From positions 1 through 64,000 of the forward strand of contig NZ_PDKT01000002.1 of NCBI RefSeq assembly GCF_002933315.1: a DNA stretch of 64,000 bases, given 5' to 3'. Below the pieces are notes generated by a model that worked only from the letters and a program-made list of their open reading frames with translations, did not search any database and was not told the origin of the DNA. This stretch comes from Candidatus Pantoea edessiphila (lineage in GTDB: Bacteria > Pseudomonadota > Gammaproteobacteria > Enterobacterales > Enterobacteriaceae). Each line of letters begins with the position of its first letter. Position 1 is the stretch's first letter. The position numbers and the translations under genes were made by a program. Shown piece by piece: positions 42,543 to 54,500 of the stretch.

Positions 42543-44648
42543 TTGTTGAACCCGATATTACGAAAATTTCAATACGGTCAACATACTATTACTTTAGAAA
42601 CTGGTATGATAGCAAGACAAGCTACTTCAGCCGTAATGGTAAGTATGGATGATACTGCAGTATTTGTAACTGTTGTAGGTCAAAAAAACACTAAATGTGA
42701 AAAAGATTTTTTTTCTCTTAATATAAATTATCAAGAACGTAGTTATGCCGCTGGTCGTATTCCAGGAGGATTTTTTCGTCGTGAAGGTCGTCCCAGTGAA
42801 AGCGAAATTTTAATTGCTCGCCTAATTGATCGTCCTATTAGACCTTTATTTCCAGAGAATTTTAATGACGAAGTTCAAGTAATAGCAACTGTACTTTCTG
42901 TCAATCCTCAAATTCATCCAGATATAGTAGCAATGATTGGAGCTTCAACAGCACTATCTTTATCAGGTCTACCGTTTCATGGTCCTATTGGTGCTGCACG
43001 TGTTGGTTATATTAATAATCAATATATATTGAATCCAACTGTTAATGAACTTAAACAGTCACATTTAGATTTAATAGTTGCTAGTAGTAAAAATGCTGTT
43101 TTAATGGTTGAATCAGAAGCTAAAATTTTAACTGAAGAACAAATGTTAGAAGCTATAATTTTTGGTCACAATCAGCAACAAATAGTAATAGACAATATAA
43201 ATGCATTAGTTAATGAAACTGGTAAATCCTATTGGGATTGGGAACCAGAAATAATTAATGAAAAATTAACATTACGTATTGAACTATTATCTAAAGATAA
43301 ATTGAGTAATGCTTATCGTATAATAGAAAAACAAAAACGCCATGAAGAAATTAATTTCATCAAGAATGATGTTATTGCTACTATACAAGGTGAAGTTGAA
43401 GAAGATGAAGTTTTATCAGATATTCAAATAAATAAAATATTACATTCTATAGAAAAAAATATTGTAAGAAACAGTATAATAAGTGGTAATTTACGAATTG
43501 ATGGTCGTGAAAAAGACATGATTCGTAGTTTAGATATTAGAACTGGTGTATTGCCTCGTACTCATGGTTCAGCATTATTTACTCGAGGAGAAACTCAGGC
43601 GTTAGTTACTACAACATTAGGAACTACTAGAGATGCTCAAAATTTAGATGAATTAATGGGAGAACGTACAGATAATTTCTTATTTCACTATAATTTTCCC
43701 CCATACTCTGTAGGCGAAATAGCGGCTATAGGGTCGCCTAAACGTCGTGAAATCGGCCATGGAAGATTAGCAAAACGTGGAATATTAGCTGTAATGCCTA
43801 GCGAAGAAGATTTTCCTTATACTATTCGTGTAGTGTCTGAAATTACTGAATCTAATGGTTCATCTTCTATGGCTTCTGTATGTGGAGCTTCTTTAGCTCT
43901 TATGGATGCTGGTGTTCCAATTAAATCTGCTGTTGCAGGTATTGCAATGGGTTTAGTAAAAGAAGATGAAAATTTTGTTATTTTATCTGATATTTTAGGT
44001 GATGAAGATCATCTTGGAGACATGGATTTTAAAGTAGCTGGTAGTAAAGAAGGTATTACCGCACTACAAATGGATATTAAAATAGAAGGTATTACTCGTG
44101 AAATTATGAAAATTGCCTTAAATCAAGCAAAAGGTGCTAGATTACATATCTTAAATGTTATGGAACAAGCTATTAGTGCTCCCAGACATGAAATTTCTGA
44201 GTTTGCCCCACGTATTTATACTATTTATGTAAGCCCAAGTAAAATAAAAGATATAATTGGTAAAGGAGGTTCAGTAATTCGTACTCTTACAGAAGAGACA
44301 TCTACTAATATTGAACTGAAAGATAATGGCACAATAAAAATTGCAGCTACTGATAGTTTGAAAGCTAAAGAAGCAATTAGAAGAATTAAAGAAATCACTT
44401 CAGAAATAGAAATTAATCGTACTTATAATGGTAAAGTAACTCGTATTGCTGATTTTGGTGCTTTTGTTAATATTCATGGTACAAAAGAAGGTTTAGTTCA
44501 TATCTCTCAAATAGTCAATAAGCGTATTGATAAAGTAACTGATTATTTAAAAATAGGACAAGAAGTATTAGTTAAAGTAATAGAAATTGATCGTCAAGGT
44601 CGCATTAGATTGAGCATAAAAGATGCTATAGAATTATCAAATCAATAG
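42543..44648 (+). CDS. pnp: Polyribonucleotide nucleotidyltransferase
   Basis: 3'-5' phosphorolytic exoribonuclease and degradosome component. Start TTG at 42543, 8 bases after [27 protein letters not shown] matches E. coli; the longer frame is rejected. It is 701 aa (E. coli 711). Two RNase PH cores (the second with [22 protein letters not shown] and [22 protein letters not shown]), KH domain ([19 protein letters not shown]) and S1 domain ([26 protein letters not shown]) are complete. The extreme C-terminus is trimmed. Confidence 0.98.
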   Translation: MLNPILRKFQYGQHTITLETGMIARQATSAVMVSMDDTAVFVTVVGQKNTKCEKDFFSLNINYQERSYAAGRIPGGFFRREGRPSESEILIARLIDRPIRPLFPENFNDEVQVIATVLSVNPQIHPDIVAMIGASTALSLSGLPFHGPIGAARVGYINNQYILNPTVNELKQSHLDLIVASSKNAVLMVESEAKILTEEQMLEAIIFGHNQQQIVIDNINALVNETGKSYWDWEPEIINEKLTLRIELLSKDKLSNAYRIIEKQKRHEEINFIKNDVIATIQGEVEEDEVLSDIQINKILHSIEKNIVRNSIISGNLRIDGREKDMIRSLDIRTGVLPRTHGSALFTRGETQALVTTTLGTTRDAQNLDELMGERTDNFLFHYNFPPYSVGEIAAIGSPKRREIGHGRLAKRGILAVMPSEEDFPYTIRVVSEITESNGSSSMASVCGASLALMDAGVPIKSAVAGIAMGLVKEDENFVILSDILGDEDHLGDMDFKVAGSKEGITALQMDIKIEGITREIMKIALNQAKGARLHILNVMEQAISAPRHEISEFAPRIYTIYVSPSKIKDIIGKGGSVIRTLTEETSTNIELKDNGTIKIAATDSLKAKEAIRRIKEITSEIEINRTYNGKVTRIADFGAFVNIHGTKEGLVHISQIVNKRIDKVTDYLKIGQEVLVKVIEIDRQGRIRLSIKDAIELSNQ

Positions 44649-45181
44649 AAAAATATCGTCTTTTTAGTAGGATGATGTTACTTTAAACAACTTAAAATAA
44701 CGTTTAATAAAATTAAGTAAAAATATTATATATTTTTGTAGGTGATATGTTTATTACATATAATTTGTGTGATTATCTGTACTTAGTTATTAATATCAAT
44801 TTTATAATTCTCTCTACAGTAAATGATACATTTCAGAGACTGTATCCTAATAATATAAAACAAAACAAGCTATAATATAAAGCACAATCTAATTTAAATC
44901 TTATAACAATAAAGGAAGGTGAATATATCTAAAATTTTATGTGATTTATCTAATTACCTTAACTAATGTAATTTTAATTAAAAAATATTATAACTTTATA
45001 ATTGAATTAATTAAAACTACTACCAATATAATGCAATTTAATACATTAAAAAAATCATCATCTATGATGATGTACTTTTTTTTGCTAACATTTTTCTATT
45101 TAAGTCAATCTATTAGGATATTAATACATTTATGAACAAATTATACAAATTAGTTTCGAAATTTAAAGGAACATACATTGC
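44649..45181. other. 533-bp spacer pnp to deaD (nlpI lost)
   Basis: E. coli nlpI lies here and is not recognisable. The short open frame at 44941-45135 has no homologue and runs across a terminator, so it is not called. The spacer ends with a terminator-like hairpin (listed separately) about 100 bp before deaD; E. coli deaD also has a long leader. Confidence 0.6.
45050..45084 (+). terminator. Terminator-like hairpin upstream of deaD
   Basis: CATCATC (45057-45063) pairs with GATGATG (45067-45073) around TAT, preceded by an A-run and followed by TAC and eight Ts. It probably ends pnp-operon transcription, or attenuates the deaD leader. Confidence 0.7.
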
Positions 45182-46960
45182 ATGACTGATATTAAAAAAA
45201 AATTTAATGATTTTGGTTTAAAACCTGAAATAGTTAAGTCATTAAAACATATGGGCTATATACAGCCTTCACCAATTCAAATTGGTTGCATTCCTTATTT
45301 ATTATCTGGTAATGATGTACTAGGCATGGCACAAACTGGAAGCGGTAAAACTGCTGCCTTTGCTTTACCTCTATTAAATAATATTAATTCTAATATAAAA
45401 ATACCGCAAGTATTAGTATTATCAATCACTAGAGAATTAGCTATTCAAGTTGCAGAGGCTATCACTAAGTTTTCTCAATATATAAAAGGATTAAATACAG
45501 TTGCTCTTTATGGTGGTCAACGTTACGATATTCAACTAAGAGCACTACGTAAGGGACCACAAATCATAGTAGGTACTCCAGGACGTCTTTTGGATCATCT
45601 AAAGCGTGGTACTTTAGACTTGTCAAAGTTGAAAGGATTAGTTATAGATGAAGCAGATGAGATGCTACGTATGGGTTTTATTGAAGATGTAGAAAATATT
45701 ATAGAAAGTATTCCTGCAAGTCGTCAAACTGCTCTATTTTCTGCAACAATGCCAAATGAAATTCGTCGTATAACTAAACGTTTTATGAAAAACCCTAAAG
45801 AGATAAGTATTAAATCAAATATACAAACACAACCGGATATTAATCAAAGTTATTGGACAGCATGTGGTCGTAAGATTGATGCATTAATTCGTTTTTTAGA
45901 AACAGAAGATTTTGATGCAGCAATTATTTTTGTAAGAACTAAAAGTGCTACTTTAGAAGTAGCTAATGTTTTAGAAAAACATGGTTATAATAGCGCTGCA
46001 TTAAATAGTGATATTAATCAATCAGTACGTGAACAAACTTTAGAAAGACTTAAAGATTGTAGAATTGATATATTAATTGCAACTGATGTTGCTGCACGTG
46101 GTTTAGACGTAGAGCGTGTTAGTTTAGTTATTAATTATGATATTCCATTAGATGTAGAATCTTATGTTCACCGTATTGGCAGAACCGGTCGTGCTGGTCG
46201 TACTGGTCGTGCTCTCTTATTTGTTGAAAATCGTGAACGTCGATTACTACGTAATATTGAACGAAGCATTAATACAACAATAACTGAAGTTAAATTACCT
46301 AATGCTGAGATGCTTGGTCAACGTCGCCTAGCTAAATTTACTGAAAAAGTACGAAAACAACTTCAAAATAATGATCTTGATCAGTATAGAAGATTACTTT
46401 CTAAAATGCATCCAGAAAAAAACTTAGATATGGAGACCTTAGCTGCTGTATTATTAAAAATAGCTCAAGGAGAACGCCCGTTAGTATTACCCAAAGATAA
46501 TCCATGTAATTTTAATCGTAACAAATTCTATAATCGTAATGAAAATCGTTATACACGAGATTTAAGTCATTCTCGTAATAAAATAGAAAAACATAACTAT
46601 CAAAACGCTCATTTGAATATTAAAATGAATGAAATGCAACTATATCGTATTGAAGTAGGACGAAATGATGGTGTCGAAGTTCGACATATTGTAGGTGCTA
46701 TTGCAAATGAAGGTTCCATTAGTAGTCGTTGTATAGGCAATATTAAATTATTTAATACGCATTCAACTATAGAATTATCAAGAAACATTAAATGTAATGT
46801 TATGCAGTGTTTTAATAGAACACGTATTTTAAATAAACCAATTAATATGCAATTAATAAGTGATACACAATTAAATAAAGGAAATATAAATAGACAATCT
46901 AATAAACATAATAGAAGTTTTAACTCTATTGAACGTCGTAGCGTTTGTGAGAAATCATAA
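45182..46960 (+). CDS. deaD: DEAD-box RNA helicase DeaD/CsdA
   Basis: ATP-dependent RNA helicase for cold-stage ribosome assembly and mRNA decay. It is 592 aa (E. coli 629). Motifs in order: Q motif ([10 protein letters not shown]), I AQTGSGKT, Ia ITRELAIQ, Ib [51 protein letters not shown]. An RNA-binding domain of DbpA type follows (about 483-550: [27 protein letters not shown]). The C-terminal tail is short and Asn-rich. SD AAAGGAA. A terminator follows. Confidence 0.97.
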   Translation: MTDIKKKFNDFGLKPEIVKSLKHMGYIQPSPIQIGCIPYLLSGNDVLGMAQTGSGKTAAFALPLLNNINSNIKIPQVLVLSITRELAIQVAEAITKFSQYIKGLNTVALYGGQRYDIQLRALRKGPQIIVGTPGRLLDHLKRGTLDLSKLKGLVIDEADEMLRMGFIEDVENIIESIPASRQTALFSATMPNEIRRITKRFMKNPKEISIKSNIQTQPDINQSYWTACGRKIDALIRFLETEDFDAAIIFVRTKSATLEVANVLEKHGYNSAALNSDINQSVREQTLERLKDCRIDILIATDVAARGLDVERVSLVINYDIPLDVESYVHRIGRTGRAGRTGRALLFVENRERRLLRNIERSINTTITEVKLPNAEMLGQRRLAKFTEKVRKQLQNNDLDQYRRLLSKMHPEKNLDMETLAAVLLKIAQGERPLVLPKDNPCNFNRNKFYNRNENRYTRDLSHSRNKIEKHNYQNAHLNIKMNEMQLYRIEVGRNDGVEVRHIVGAIANEGSISSRCIGNIKLFNTHSTIELSRNIKCNVMQCFNRTRILNKPINMQLISDTQLNKGNINRQSNKHNRSFNSIERRSVCEKS

Positions 46961-47044
46961 ACTAATTTGATTATGATTCTATAATCATCTTAATTATAAC
47001 TTAACAAATATATGGTTATAGATAAACAATGTTCATTTTGATGA

Positions 47045-47086
47045 AAAAAGGAACTTCATGTTTTAGTTCCTTTTTATCTTTTTTAA
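47045..47086 (+). terminator. Rho-independent terminator of deaD
   Basis: AAAAAGGAACT (47045-47055) pairs with AGTTCCTTTTT (47065-47075) over 11 bp around a 9-base loop, then ATCTTTTTT. Lies 85 bp past the deaD stop. Confidence 0.9.
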
Positions 47087-47180
47087 CTAAATTAATAACA
47101 TTTATTTTTTTATTATGTTAATAATTATAATTTTTTATTAAAAAATTATTTGTGATTTTAAGCATTTTAAGGACATAAAA

Positions 47181-47612
47181 ATGTATAAATGTTCTTATAT
47201 TATAGATTTTTTAAAAAAACAATACATACTTTCGTTATGTTGTGTTAATAATGATAATTTGTGGTGTGCTAACTGTTTTTATAAATTCAATGAAAAAAAT
47301 ATGTCCTTGTGGCTCATGACTAAATTAGATACAAAACATGGATTATATATATCGCAAAATTCTAATGTATCTGGAACAATTAATAACCATGAAAAAAATA
47401 TATTTTTGATCAAAGGAATACAGTATAAAGGTTTTATTTCAATATTAAGCGGAATGACAAAAAAAAAGGCACTATTTGATTATTATAAACGTTACCCGAT
47501 ATCCCGTATATTTAACTCACCAATATGGTCAATTAGATTAGATGAAATAAAGATGACTGATAATACAATTTCATTCGGGAGAAAAATTCTATGGTATAGA
47601 AATAAAATTTAA
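47181..47612 (+). CDS. yhbP: UPF0306 family protein YhbP
   Basis: Uncharacterised protein with a predicted flavin-reductase-like split barrel fold. It is 143 aa (E. coli YhbP 147). Recognisable segments are NLWCANCFYKFN (E. coli ELWCANAFYLF), KHGLYISQNSNVSGTINNHEKNI, IKGIQYKGFI, and the C-terminus SPIWSIRLDEIKMTDNTISFGRKILWYR, which matches the family closely. In E. coli yhbP lies a few genes from deaD; ubiT/ubiU/ubiV-type neighbours are lost. SD AAGGA is present. Retention of an unknown-function gene in a reduced genome is interesting. Confidence 0.88.
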   Translation: MYKCSYIIDFLKKQYILSLCCVNNDNLWCANCFYKFNEKNMSLWLMTKLDTKHGLYISQNSNVSGTINNHEKNIFLIKGIQYKGFISILSGMTKKKALFDYYKRYPISRIFNSPIWSIRLDEIKMTDNTISFGRKILWYRNKI

Positions 47613-47635
47613 TTAAGGGGTTTTTCATCCTTAAT
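47612..47635 (+). terminator. Weak hairpin after yhbP
   Basis: ATTAAGG (47612-47618) pairs with CCTTAAT (47629-47635) around GGTTTTTCAT, immediately at the yhbP stop. It has no strong T-run after the stem and may act as the terminator for convergent yhbP/ridA. Confidence 0.45.
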
Positions 47636-47724
47636 ATAAAAAATGTTTATTATTTATAATAATTTTAATCAGAAACAGTCATAAAAAGGTAAAATTATTA
47701 TGGAAGATATTGAAGAACATAAAA

Positions 47725-48114
47725 TTAATACCGTACAGCAAAAGCTTCTATTTCGATCTTTACATCTTTTGGAAGTCTAGATACTTCGATACAAGAACGT
47801 GCTGGAAAATTAGCTTGATTTTCTGTAAAAAACAACTTATAAGCAGAATTTACTAAATCGATTTCATCAATATTTTTCAAAAAAACTGTAGTTTTAACTA
47901 TATTTTTTACATCTAAACCTACTGATTTAACTATAGCTTTTATATTTTCTAGTGATTGTTTTGTTTGTTTATATATTTGGTCATCAATAATTTTACCTGT
48001 AACTGGATTTATTGGTATCTGACCGGAGATTATAACAATATCTCCTAAATCTATACCTTGAATATACGGTCCAACGGGAATTGGAGCATTTTTTGTATTT
48101 ATTATGCTAAACAT
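47725..48114 (-). CDS. ridA: 2-iminobutanoate/2-iminopropanoate deaminase RidA
   Basis: Hydrolyses reactive enamine/imine intermediates from PLP enzymes such as threonine dehydratase, protecting branched-chain synthesis. It is 129 aa (E. coli 128). Conserved: GPYIQGIDLGDIVIISGQIPINP, the active-site Arg in FPARSCIEVSRLPKDVKIEIEAFAV. The SD AGGA lies before the ATG. pyrI and pyrB, which follow in E. coli, are absent. It starts the return to the 96-min region. Confidence 0.95.
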   Translation of the reverse strand: MFSIINTKNAPIPVGPYIQGIDLGDIVIISGQIPINPVTGKIIDDQIYKQTKQSLENIKAIVKSVGLDVKNIVKTTVFLKNIDEIDLVNSAYKLFFTENQANFPARSCIEVSRLPKDVKIEIEAFAVRY

Positions 48115-48567
48115 TTTTATTCCTATATATTTTATCTATTCTAAAATTAAATATGTAAATATTCTTTAATGAAGTATACGTATTTTATAGAATATGTTAA
48201 TTAATTATGATTAATATAATTTTTATTTAGGCATGCAATAGTATTTTTAATAATTGCTAGCAAAAATAAGAGTTATTATTAATAATTATATAATAGATTT
48301 ACTATTTATAACTTAAATATAATAATCTTATAATTATAAAGTTCAGTTACAAAAAATTAAGTAACTTTTGAATAAATTAATTATAATATAGTTATATTTT
48401 GAATTATTTATTATAAATATATTTAAATTTAATTGTCATATCAATCTTAAATAAATTTACATATTGTTTTTTAATAATTTTGGTTATAGTTGTACCTTTA
48501 ATTGGTTTATATTAAAATAAATTAATACATTTAAGTTTCAAAATATTAATTTATTTTAATATATTAA
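48115..48567. other. 453-bp AT-rich spacer ridA to argI
   Basis: E. coli pyrLBI and several other genes lie between ridA and argI; none is recognisable. The spacer contains the ridA promoter on its left and a perfect 20-bp hairpin next to the argI stop (listed separately). Confidence 0.55.
48508..48563 (-). terminator. Perfect 20-bp AT-only inverted repeat after argI
   Basis: 48508-48527 is the exact reverse complement of 48544-48563, with a 16-base loop. On the minus strand it begins 5 bases after the argI stop. A 3'-end stabilising or terminating hairpin is the likeliest reading, although no T-run follows it and the stem has no G-C pair. Confidence 0.5.
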
Positions 48568-49575
48568 TTATATTTTAGTAAGAGTTGCTACCATAATTGC
48601 TTTAATAGTATGTAATCGATTTTCTGCTTGATCGAAAACAATACTATGGCTTGATTCAAAAACTTCATTACTAACTTCAATTCCATTTTGAAAGTTATAT
48701 TTTTTTGATAAATCAAGACCTAATACAGTATTTTTGTCATGTAATGAAGGTAAACAATGTAAAAATTTGACTTGAGGATTATTAGTGAGTTTCAGCATAT
48801 TGCTATCAACTTGATAACTTCTTAATAATTTAATACGGTTGTCCCAAATTTCTTTTGATTCTCCCATAGATACCCATACATCAGTATAAATAAAATCCAC
48901 ATTTTCTACTCCTTCTTTGATATTATCCGTAAAAATTATTCTACCACCATTTTTTTTAGATATCTGAATACAATGATGAATAAATCTATTTTTTGGCCAA
49001 AAATTTTTGTCAGTAAGAATTCTTAATTGTAATCCAGTTAAAGCAGCTACTTCTAGTATACTATTTCCAATGTTATTTCTTGCATCACCTACATAAACTA
49101 ATTTTATTTCATTTAATTTTTTTTCTGGTATATGTTCTTGTATAGTTAATAAATCAGCAAGTAATTGAGTAGGATGAAATTCATTTGTTAAACCATTCCA
49201 AACTGGAATACTAGAATATTTAGCAATTTCCTCTATTAATTCTTGATTAAATCCACGGTATTGAATTCCATCATATATTCTACCTAATACACGAGCTGTA
49301 TCTTTTATTGATTCCTTATAACCAATTTGGCTAGTATTTTGATTTAGATAAGTAATATTAGCACCTTGATCATAAGCAGCTACTTCAAAAGAACACCTGG
49401 TTCTAGTAGATTCTTTTTCAAATAATAATACAATATTTTTACCTTTTAGATGCTGAACTTCATTTAAATTTTTTTTTGCTTGCTTCAATTCGGAAGATAA
49501 TTTAATTAAATACTGTATTTCCTCTAAAGAAAAATCTAATAACCTTAAAAAATGACGTAAATATAAATTACACAT
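48568..49575 (-). CDS. argI: Ornithine carbamoyltransferase
   Basis: Makes citrulline from ornithine and carbamoyl phosphate in arginine synthesis. The start at 49575 is set by GAGGA five bases upstream and by alignment of [16 protein letters not shown] with E. coli ArgI; the frame from 49611 is too long. It is 335 aa (E. coli 334). Carbamoyl-phosphate site ESTRTRCSF (about 55-63), [11 protein letters not shown], the ornithine loop DVWVSMGE and HCLPSLHD are intact. Next to valS, as in E. coli. No ARG box could be identified. Confidence 0.96.
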   Translation of the reverse strand: MCNLYLRHFLRLLDFSLEEIQYLIKLSSELKQAKKNLNEVQHLKGKNIVLLFEKESTRTRCSFEVAAYDQGANITYLNQNTSQIGYKESIKDTARVLGRIYDGIQYRGFNQELIEEIAKYSSIPVWNGLTNEFHPTQLLADLLTIQEHIPEKKLNEIKLVYVGDARNNIGNSILEVAALTGLQLRILTDKNFWPKNRFIHHCIQISKKNGGRIIFTDNIKEGVENVDFIYTDVWVSMGESKEIWDNRIKLLRSYQVDSNMLKLTNNPQVKFLHCLPSLHDKNTVLGLDLSKKYNFQNGIEVSNEVFESSHSIVFDQAENRLHTIKAIMVATLTKI

Positions 49576-49644
49576 AATATCCTCATATTCAACAAAATAT
49601 TGTTTTTTCATAAAATGAAATTTTTATGAAACAAACTAATTAAT

Positions 49645-52500
49645 TCACAGATTTTTAATTTTGATTTTTTGATACATTAATCTTTCTATAAATTGTTCTA
49701 ATTGTTTTAATTTATTATGTTCTTGCATTACAATAGATTTTGGAGCACGAGACATAAAATTATTGTTATCTAATTTACATCTTATTTTTCTTATTTCTAA
49801 ATCTAATTGAATTATATCTTGATTTAATCGATTTAATTCAACATTTTTATCTATCGTATTTATTGTAGGTATAATTATTTCAGCGTCTTTTATAGTTTTA
49901 GTTATTGACATTAAAATTTGATCTTTATCAACTAAAATAGTCAATTTATTTAAATATCCCAATTTTACTAATAAATTATAATTAACTTTTACAATCATAA
50001 TAACAAATGGAGAACAATTAGCTAAAAATACATCTATATGTTTATTTAATTTTATATTCATTTTTCTGCGGATATTACGCATTTCAGTAATAAATTGTCT
50101 TATCCAATCAAAATGTTCTTCTGATTCCTTATCTTCTTTTGCTTTTTCATAAATTGGAAATGCTTGATACATTATTGTATTATCTTTGACTTTTTTGATA
50201 ATTTTAATTTTTTGCCAGATAGCCTCAGTAATAAATGGTATAATGGGATGTGCTAAACGCAGTAATGATTCTAATACAAACAATAAAGTATTTTGTGAGT
50301 TTTTAATTGCAATATTATTTTCGTTTTTTAATATTATTTTGACAATTTCTAAATACCAATCGCAAAATTCATTCCAAGTAAAATCATACAATATATTTGC
50401 TGCAATATCAAAACGATATGAATCAAGTGCTTCTCGATAAATTTTCACAATACTATTAAATTTAGATAAAATCCAACGATCTGAAATTGATAATGTATTA
50501 GCTTGATAATTTTTATGATACTCATAATGTGATAAATTCATTAATACAAAACGGCTAGCATTCCATAATTTATTACAAAAATTACGATAGCCTTCTAAAC
50601 GTTTCATATCCCAATTAATATCACGACCAGTAGATGTTAAAGCGGCTAGTGTAAACCTCATAGCATCCGCACCTGATGGTTTTATTCCATTTGGAAATTC
50701 TTTTTTTGTAATTTCGCAAATTTTTTTAGATAATTGCGGTAATAACATGTTACTAGTACGTTTTATCAATAGTTGTTTTAATGAAATTCCATCTATTATG
50801 TCAATTGGATCAACAACATTACCTTTAGATTTTGACATTTTTTGACCTTGATCGTCTCGAATTAATCCAGTCATATAAACTGTTTTAAAAGGAATTTGAG
50901 ATTTACCATGTTTATCTTTAATGAAATACATAGTTAACATAATCATACGAGCAATCCAGAAAAAAATAATATCAAATCCACTTACTACAACATTAGTAGG
51001 ATGAAAAGTTTGAAGTAATTTATTATTTTCAGGCCATCCTAAGGCAGCAAAAGTCCATAAGCTAGATGAAAACCAAGTATCTAATACATCATTATCTTGC
51101 CATAAAATAATATTGGTACCTAAATTATTTTTATCTCTTATTTTTTTTTCGGAATAATCAACATATATTTTACCATCATTTGAATACCAAGCAGGAATAC
51201 GATGTCCCCACCATAACTGACGTGAAATACACCAATCTTGAATATTAGACATCCATGAAAAATACATGTTTTCATATTGTTTTGGTATAAATTTAATATA
51301 TCCTTTCTTCACTGCTTCAATTGCCATTACAGCTAACGGTTTCATATGAATATACCATTGTTTAGTTAACATTGGTTCAATAATTGCTCCACTACGATCA
51401 CCATAAGGAACAGTTAAATTATGAGTTTTAATTTGTTCCAATAAACCAAGTTTACTAAGCATTTGCACAATGTTTTTTCTTGCAATAAATCTGTCAATTT
51501 TTCTAAACGGCTTAGGAATTTCATTATTATATATATTAATTTTTATACCTTTTGTATCATAAATTTGAGAATATTCACGAATACAACCATCCAATGTAAA
51601 AATATTAATCATGGGTAAATTATGACGAAGACCTACTTCATAATCAACAAAATCATGTGCTGGGGTAATTTTTACGCATCCAGTACCTTTATTTATGTCT
51701 ACAAATTTATCACCGATAATAGGAATTATACGTTCTAGTATTGGTAATACAACTGATTTTCCAATAAGATCTTTATAACGATTATCATTTGGATGAACTG
51801 CAACTCCAGTATCACCTAATAACGTTTCTGGACGTGTAGTAGCAATTGTTAAATAATTTTTGCCTTCAATTGTTTTTGTTCCATTAAAAAGTGGATATCT
51901 AATATACCAAATATTAGCTTGAATATCTCTATTGTTTATTTCTAAATCAGAAATTGCAGTACATAATTTAGGATCCCAATTGACTAATCTTATACCACGG
52001 TAAATTAGCTTTTCATTATATAAATGAATAAATGCTTTTTTTACTGCTTTAGAAAAGCTATCATCCATGGTAAAGCGTTCATTTTCCCAATCTACCGAAT
52101 TACCAAGACGACGCATTTGATTATTAATAGTATTACCTAATTTTTTTTTCCAACACCAAATTTTTTGGATAAATTCATCACGTCTATAATCTTGACGTAT
52201 TTTACCTTCTTCTAATTTAATTTTATTTTCAATAATAATTTGTGTAGCAATGCCAGCGTGATCCGTACCAGTCTGCCACAATGTATTCTTGCCTTGCATT
52301 CTATGATAACGAATTATGATATCCATTATTGTTTGTTGAAAAGCATGACCCATATGTAAATTACCGGTAACGTTTGGTGGTGGTAGCATTATACAAAAAC
52401 TTTCTCTATTCAAATCTCCATTTGGTTTAAAATAACCATTTTTTTCCCAATATTCATAAATAGTTTTTTCAAAATTTCTTGGATCAAATTTTTTTTCCAT
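49645..52500 (-). CDS. valS: Valyl-tRNA synthetase
   Basis: Class I synthetase charging tRNA-Val, with an editing domain. It is 951 aa, identical in length to E. coli. The HIGH motif is HMGHA ([17 protein letters not shown]). The CP1 editing domain includes [17 protein letters not shown] and [24 protein letters not shown] is in [17 protein letters not shown]. The anticodon-binding helices and a C-terminal coiled coil (about 885-950) complete it. First 24 bp after holC. Confidence 0.98.
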   Translation of the reverse strand: MEKKFDPRNFEKTIYEYWEKNGYFKPNGDLNRESFCIMLPPPNVTGNLHMGHAFQQTIMDIIIRYHRMQGKNTLWQTGTDHAGIATQIIIENKIKLEEGKIRQDYRRDEFIQKIWCWKKKLGNTINNQMRRLGNSVDWENERFTMDDSFSKAVKKAFIHLYNEKLIYRGIRLVNWDPKLCTAISDLEINNRDIQANIWYIRYPLFNGTKTIEGKNYLTIATTRPETLLGDTGVAVHPNDNRYKDLIGKSVVLPILERIIPIIGDKFVDINKGTGCVKITPAHDFVDYEVGLRHNLPMINIFTLDGCIREYSQIYDTKGIKINIYNNEIPKPFRKIDRFIARKNIVQMLSKLGLLEQIKTHNLTVPYGDRSGAIIEPMLTKQWYIHMKPLAVMAIEAVKKGYIKFIPKQYENMYFSWMSNIQDWCISRQLWWGHRIPAWYSNDGKIYVDYSEKKIRDKNNLGTNIILWQDNDVLDTWFSSSLWTFAALGWPENNKLLQTFHPTNVVVSGFDIIFFWIARMIMLTMYFIKDKHGKSQIPFKTVYMTGLIRDDQGQKMSKSKGNVVDPIDIIDGISLKQLLIKRTSNMLLPQLSKKICEITKKEFPNGIKPSGADAMRFTLAALTSTGRDINWDMKRLEGYRNFCNKLWNASRFVLMNLSHYEYHKNYQANTLSISDRWILSKFNSIVKIYREALDSYRFDIAANILYDFTWNEFCDWYLEIVKIILKNENNIAIKNSQNTLLFVLESLLRLAHPIIPFITEAIWQKIKIIKKVKDNTIMYQAFPIYEKAKEDKESEEHFDWIRQFITEMRNIRRKMNIKLNKHIDVFLANCSPFVIMIVKVNYNLLVKLGYLNKLTILVDKDQILMSITKTIKDAEIIIPTINTIDKNVELNRLNQDIIQLDLEIRKIRCKLDNNNFMSRAPKSIVMQEHNKLKQLEQFIERLMYQKIKIKNL

Positions 52501-52523
52501 GTTTCGTTTATTATCTTAATTTT

Positions 52524-52967
52524 CTATAATATTATTGTATTTAGTTTAAAACCTAATTTACTATATTCTTTATAACGAATACGAGCTAATTTTTTAAAAT
52601 ATTCTTCATAAGGTACAAAATCTATTATTTCTTTGAAATTAGTAAATGATTCTGTAACATTTATTAATAAATTAATCAAAATATCATATGACAGCAAATT
52701 AGTTTTATTTTCCAGCCATGTTATTTCTATAGGTGCTCCGCTTACAGGTCCTCCTCCAATAAAATTATGAGGTAAAAAAGAATCCAGTGGTTTTTTCCAT
52801 AAAATTTCATCAATACGTGTTGCCTGTTGCTGGTTTTCACAACAAATCAACACTTTTTTACATCGATACCAATTTTTTTTTACAATATAACATAATAATT
52901 CTTCAATATTATTTAAACCATTATCACATATATCGGCACTAATAACATAAAATGTAACTTTTTTCAT
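52524..52967 (-). CDS. holC: DNA polymerase III chi subunit
   Basis: Links the clamp loader to SSB. It is 147 aa, the E. coli length: KKVTFYVISADI near the N-terminus, then RCKKVLICCENQQQATRIDEILWKKPLDSFLPHNFIGGG and APIEITW. Its partner psi (HolD) and its ligand SSB are both in this window. Between pepA and valS, as in E. coli. Confidence 0.95.
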   Translation of the reverse strand: MKKVTFYVISADICDNGLNNIEELLCYIVKKNWYRCKKVLICCENQQQATRIDEILWKKPLDSFLPHNFIGGGPVSGAPIEITWLENKTNLLSYDILINLLINVTESFTNFKEIIDFVPYEEYFKKLARIRYKEYSKLGFKLNTIIL

Positions 52968-52994
52968 AGAAATAAAATTGATAATATTAATATA

Positions 52995-54500
52995 TTAATC
53001 ATCTACATTAAATCCTGCTCGATTTAATAAATACTGTGATATCATAGCTATAGGTCTTCCTGTACAACATTTATTTTTACCTGATTTCCAAGCAGTACCA
53101 GCAATATCTATATGAGCCCAATTATATTTGCGTGTAAATTTTGAAAGAAAACATGCTGCAGTTATTACTCCCGCAGAACGATCACCAATATTTGCAATAT
53201 CTGCGAAGTTAGACTCTAACTGTTCATGATATTCGTCAGTCATAGGTAAACGCCATGCACGATCACCTGATTGTTCAGAAGCATTAATAAGATCATATGC
53301 TAATGGGTTATGGTTGGATATTAAACCACTTATATGATGACCTAAAGCAATTACACAAGCACCTGTTAGGGTAGCAATATCAATAACAATTTCTGGTTCA
53401 AATCTTTCAACATAAGTTAATACGTCGCATAATATTAAACGTCCTTCAGCATCTGTGTTTAAAACTTCAACTGTCTGTCCTGACATTGTTGTTACTACGT
53501 CTCCTGGACGAATAGAATTACTATCAGGCATATTTTCGCAATTAGCCATAATACCAACTACATTAATTGGTAACTTTAACCTTGCCACTACGTGCATAAT
53601 ACCGTATATTGCTGCAGCTCCACACATATCATATTTCATTTCATCTAAGCCAGAAGATGGTTTTATAGAAATACCACCAGAATCAAATGTTACTCCTTTA
53701 CCAATTAATATAATAGGCTTGGATGTTGAACTATCAGTTTTATAATCAATGATTGACATCAATGGTTTATTGTTAGAACCTTTGCTAACTGCTAAATAAG
53801 CGTTCATTCCTAATTTTTTCATTTGATGTTCTTCAATAATGGTAGTATTGATATTTTCAAATGTTTCTGCAAGTTTACGTGATTGTAGTGTAAGATATTC
53901 AGAATTACATATATTTGGAGGCATATTACCTAGATCTTTTGCAATCTTAATGCCAGTTGCAATTGCTATTCCATGTTGAATCGCTTTTTCTCCAATATTT
54001 AGTTCTCTTCTAGCAGATAAATTGAATACTAATTTACGTAAAGGTCTTCTTAATTCTATTTTATTAGTTTTTAATTGATTAAAATCATAAAGTGCTTCTA
54101 TGGAAGATTCAACTGCTTGTCGTACTTTCCAATAAGTATTGCGTCCTTTGACATGTAGTTCAGTTAAAAAACAAACTGATTCCATAGATCCAGTATTATT
54201 TAAGGTATTAATAATTTTTTGAATTATATGTTTATACTGACGTTCATTAAGTTCGCGTTCTTTACCGCACCCGATAAGTAAAACACGTTCCGATAAGATG
54301 TTTGGTACGTGATGCAGTAGAAGCACCTGACCTACTTTCCCTTCTAATTCACCACGTCTTAGCAGAGCACTAATGTATCCTTCGCTAATTTTATCTAATT
54401 GTTCTGCAATGATAGATAAACGACGTGGTTCAAAAATGCCAGCTATAATGCAAGCACTGCGTTGTTTTTCTGGGCTTCCACTTTTTACACTAAAATCCAT
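52995..54500 (-). CDS. pepA: Cytosol aminopeptidase PepA (leucyl aminopeptidase)
   Basis: Hexameric two-metal aminopeptidase; in E. coli it also binds DNA in Xer recombination at cer and in carAB repression. It is 501 aa (E. coli 503). Metal and active-site motifs: [62 protein letters not shown] lies seven bases before the ATG. First gene of pepA-holC-valS on the minus strand. The divergent lptF/lptG of E. coli are absent upstream, which fits the degenerate LptB. Confidence 0.97.
   Translation of the reverse strand: MDFSVKSGSPEKQRSACIIAGIFEPRRLSIIAEQLDKISEGYISALLRRGELEGKVGQVLLLHHVPNILSERVLLIGCGKERELNERQYKHIIQKIINTLNNTGSMESVCFLTELHVKGRNTYWKVRQAVESSIEALYDFNQLKTNKIELRRPLRKLVFNLSARRELNIGEKAIQHGIAIATGIKIAKDLGNMPPNICNSEYLTLQSRKLAETFENINTTIIEEHQMKKLGMNAYLAVSKGSNNKPLMSIIDYKTDSSTSKPIILIGKGVTFDSGGISIKPSSGLDEMKYDMCGAAAIYGIMHVVARLKLPINVVGIMANCENMPDSNSIRPGDVVTTMSGQTVEVLNTDAEGRLILCDVLTYVERFEPEIVIDIATLTGACVIALGHHISGLISNHNPLAYDLINASEQSGDRAWRLPMTDEYHEQLESNFADIANIGDRSAGVITAACFLSKFTRKYNWAHIDIAGTAWKSGKNKCCTGRPIAMISQYLLNRAGFNVDD

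Noticed and set aside
44941-45135. 64-residue open frame upstream of deaD
   Set aside because: No homologue, no SD, crosses a terminator-like hairpin; not an NlpI remnant that I can recognise.
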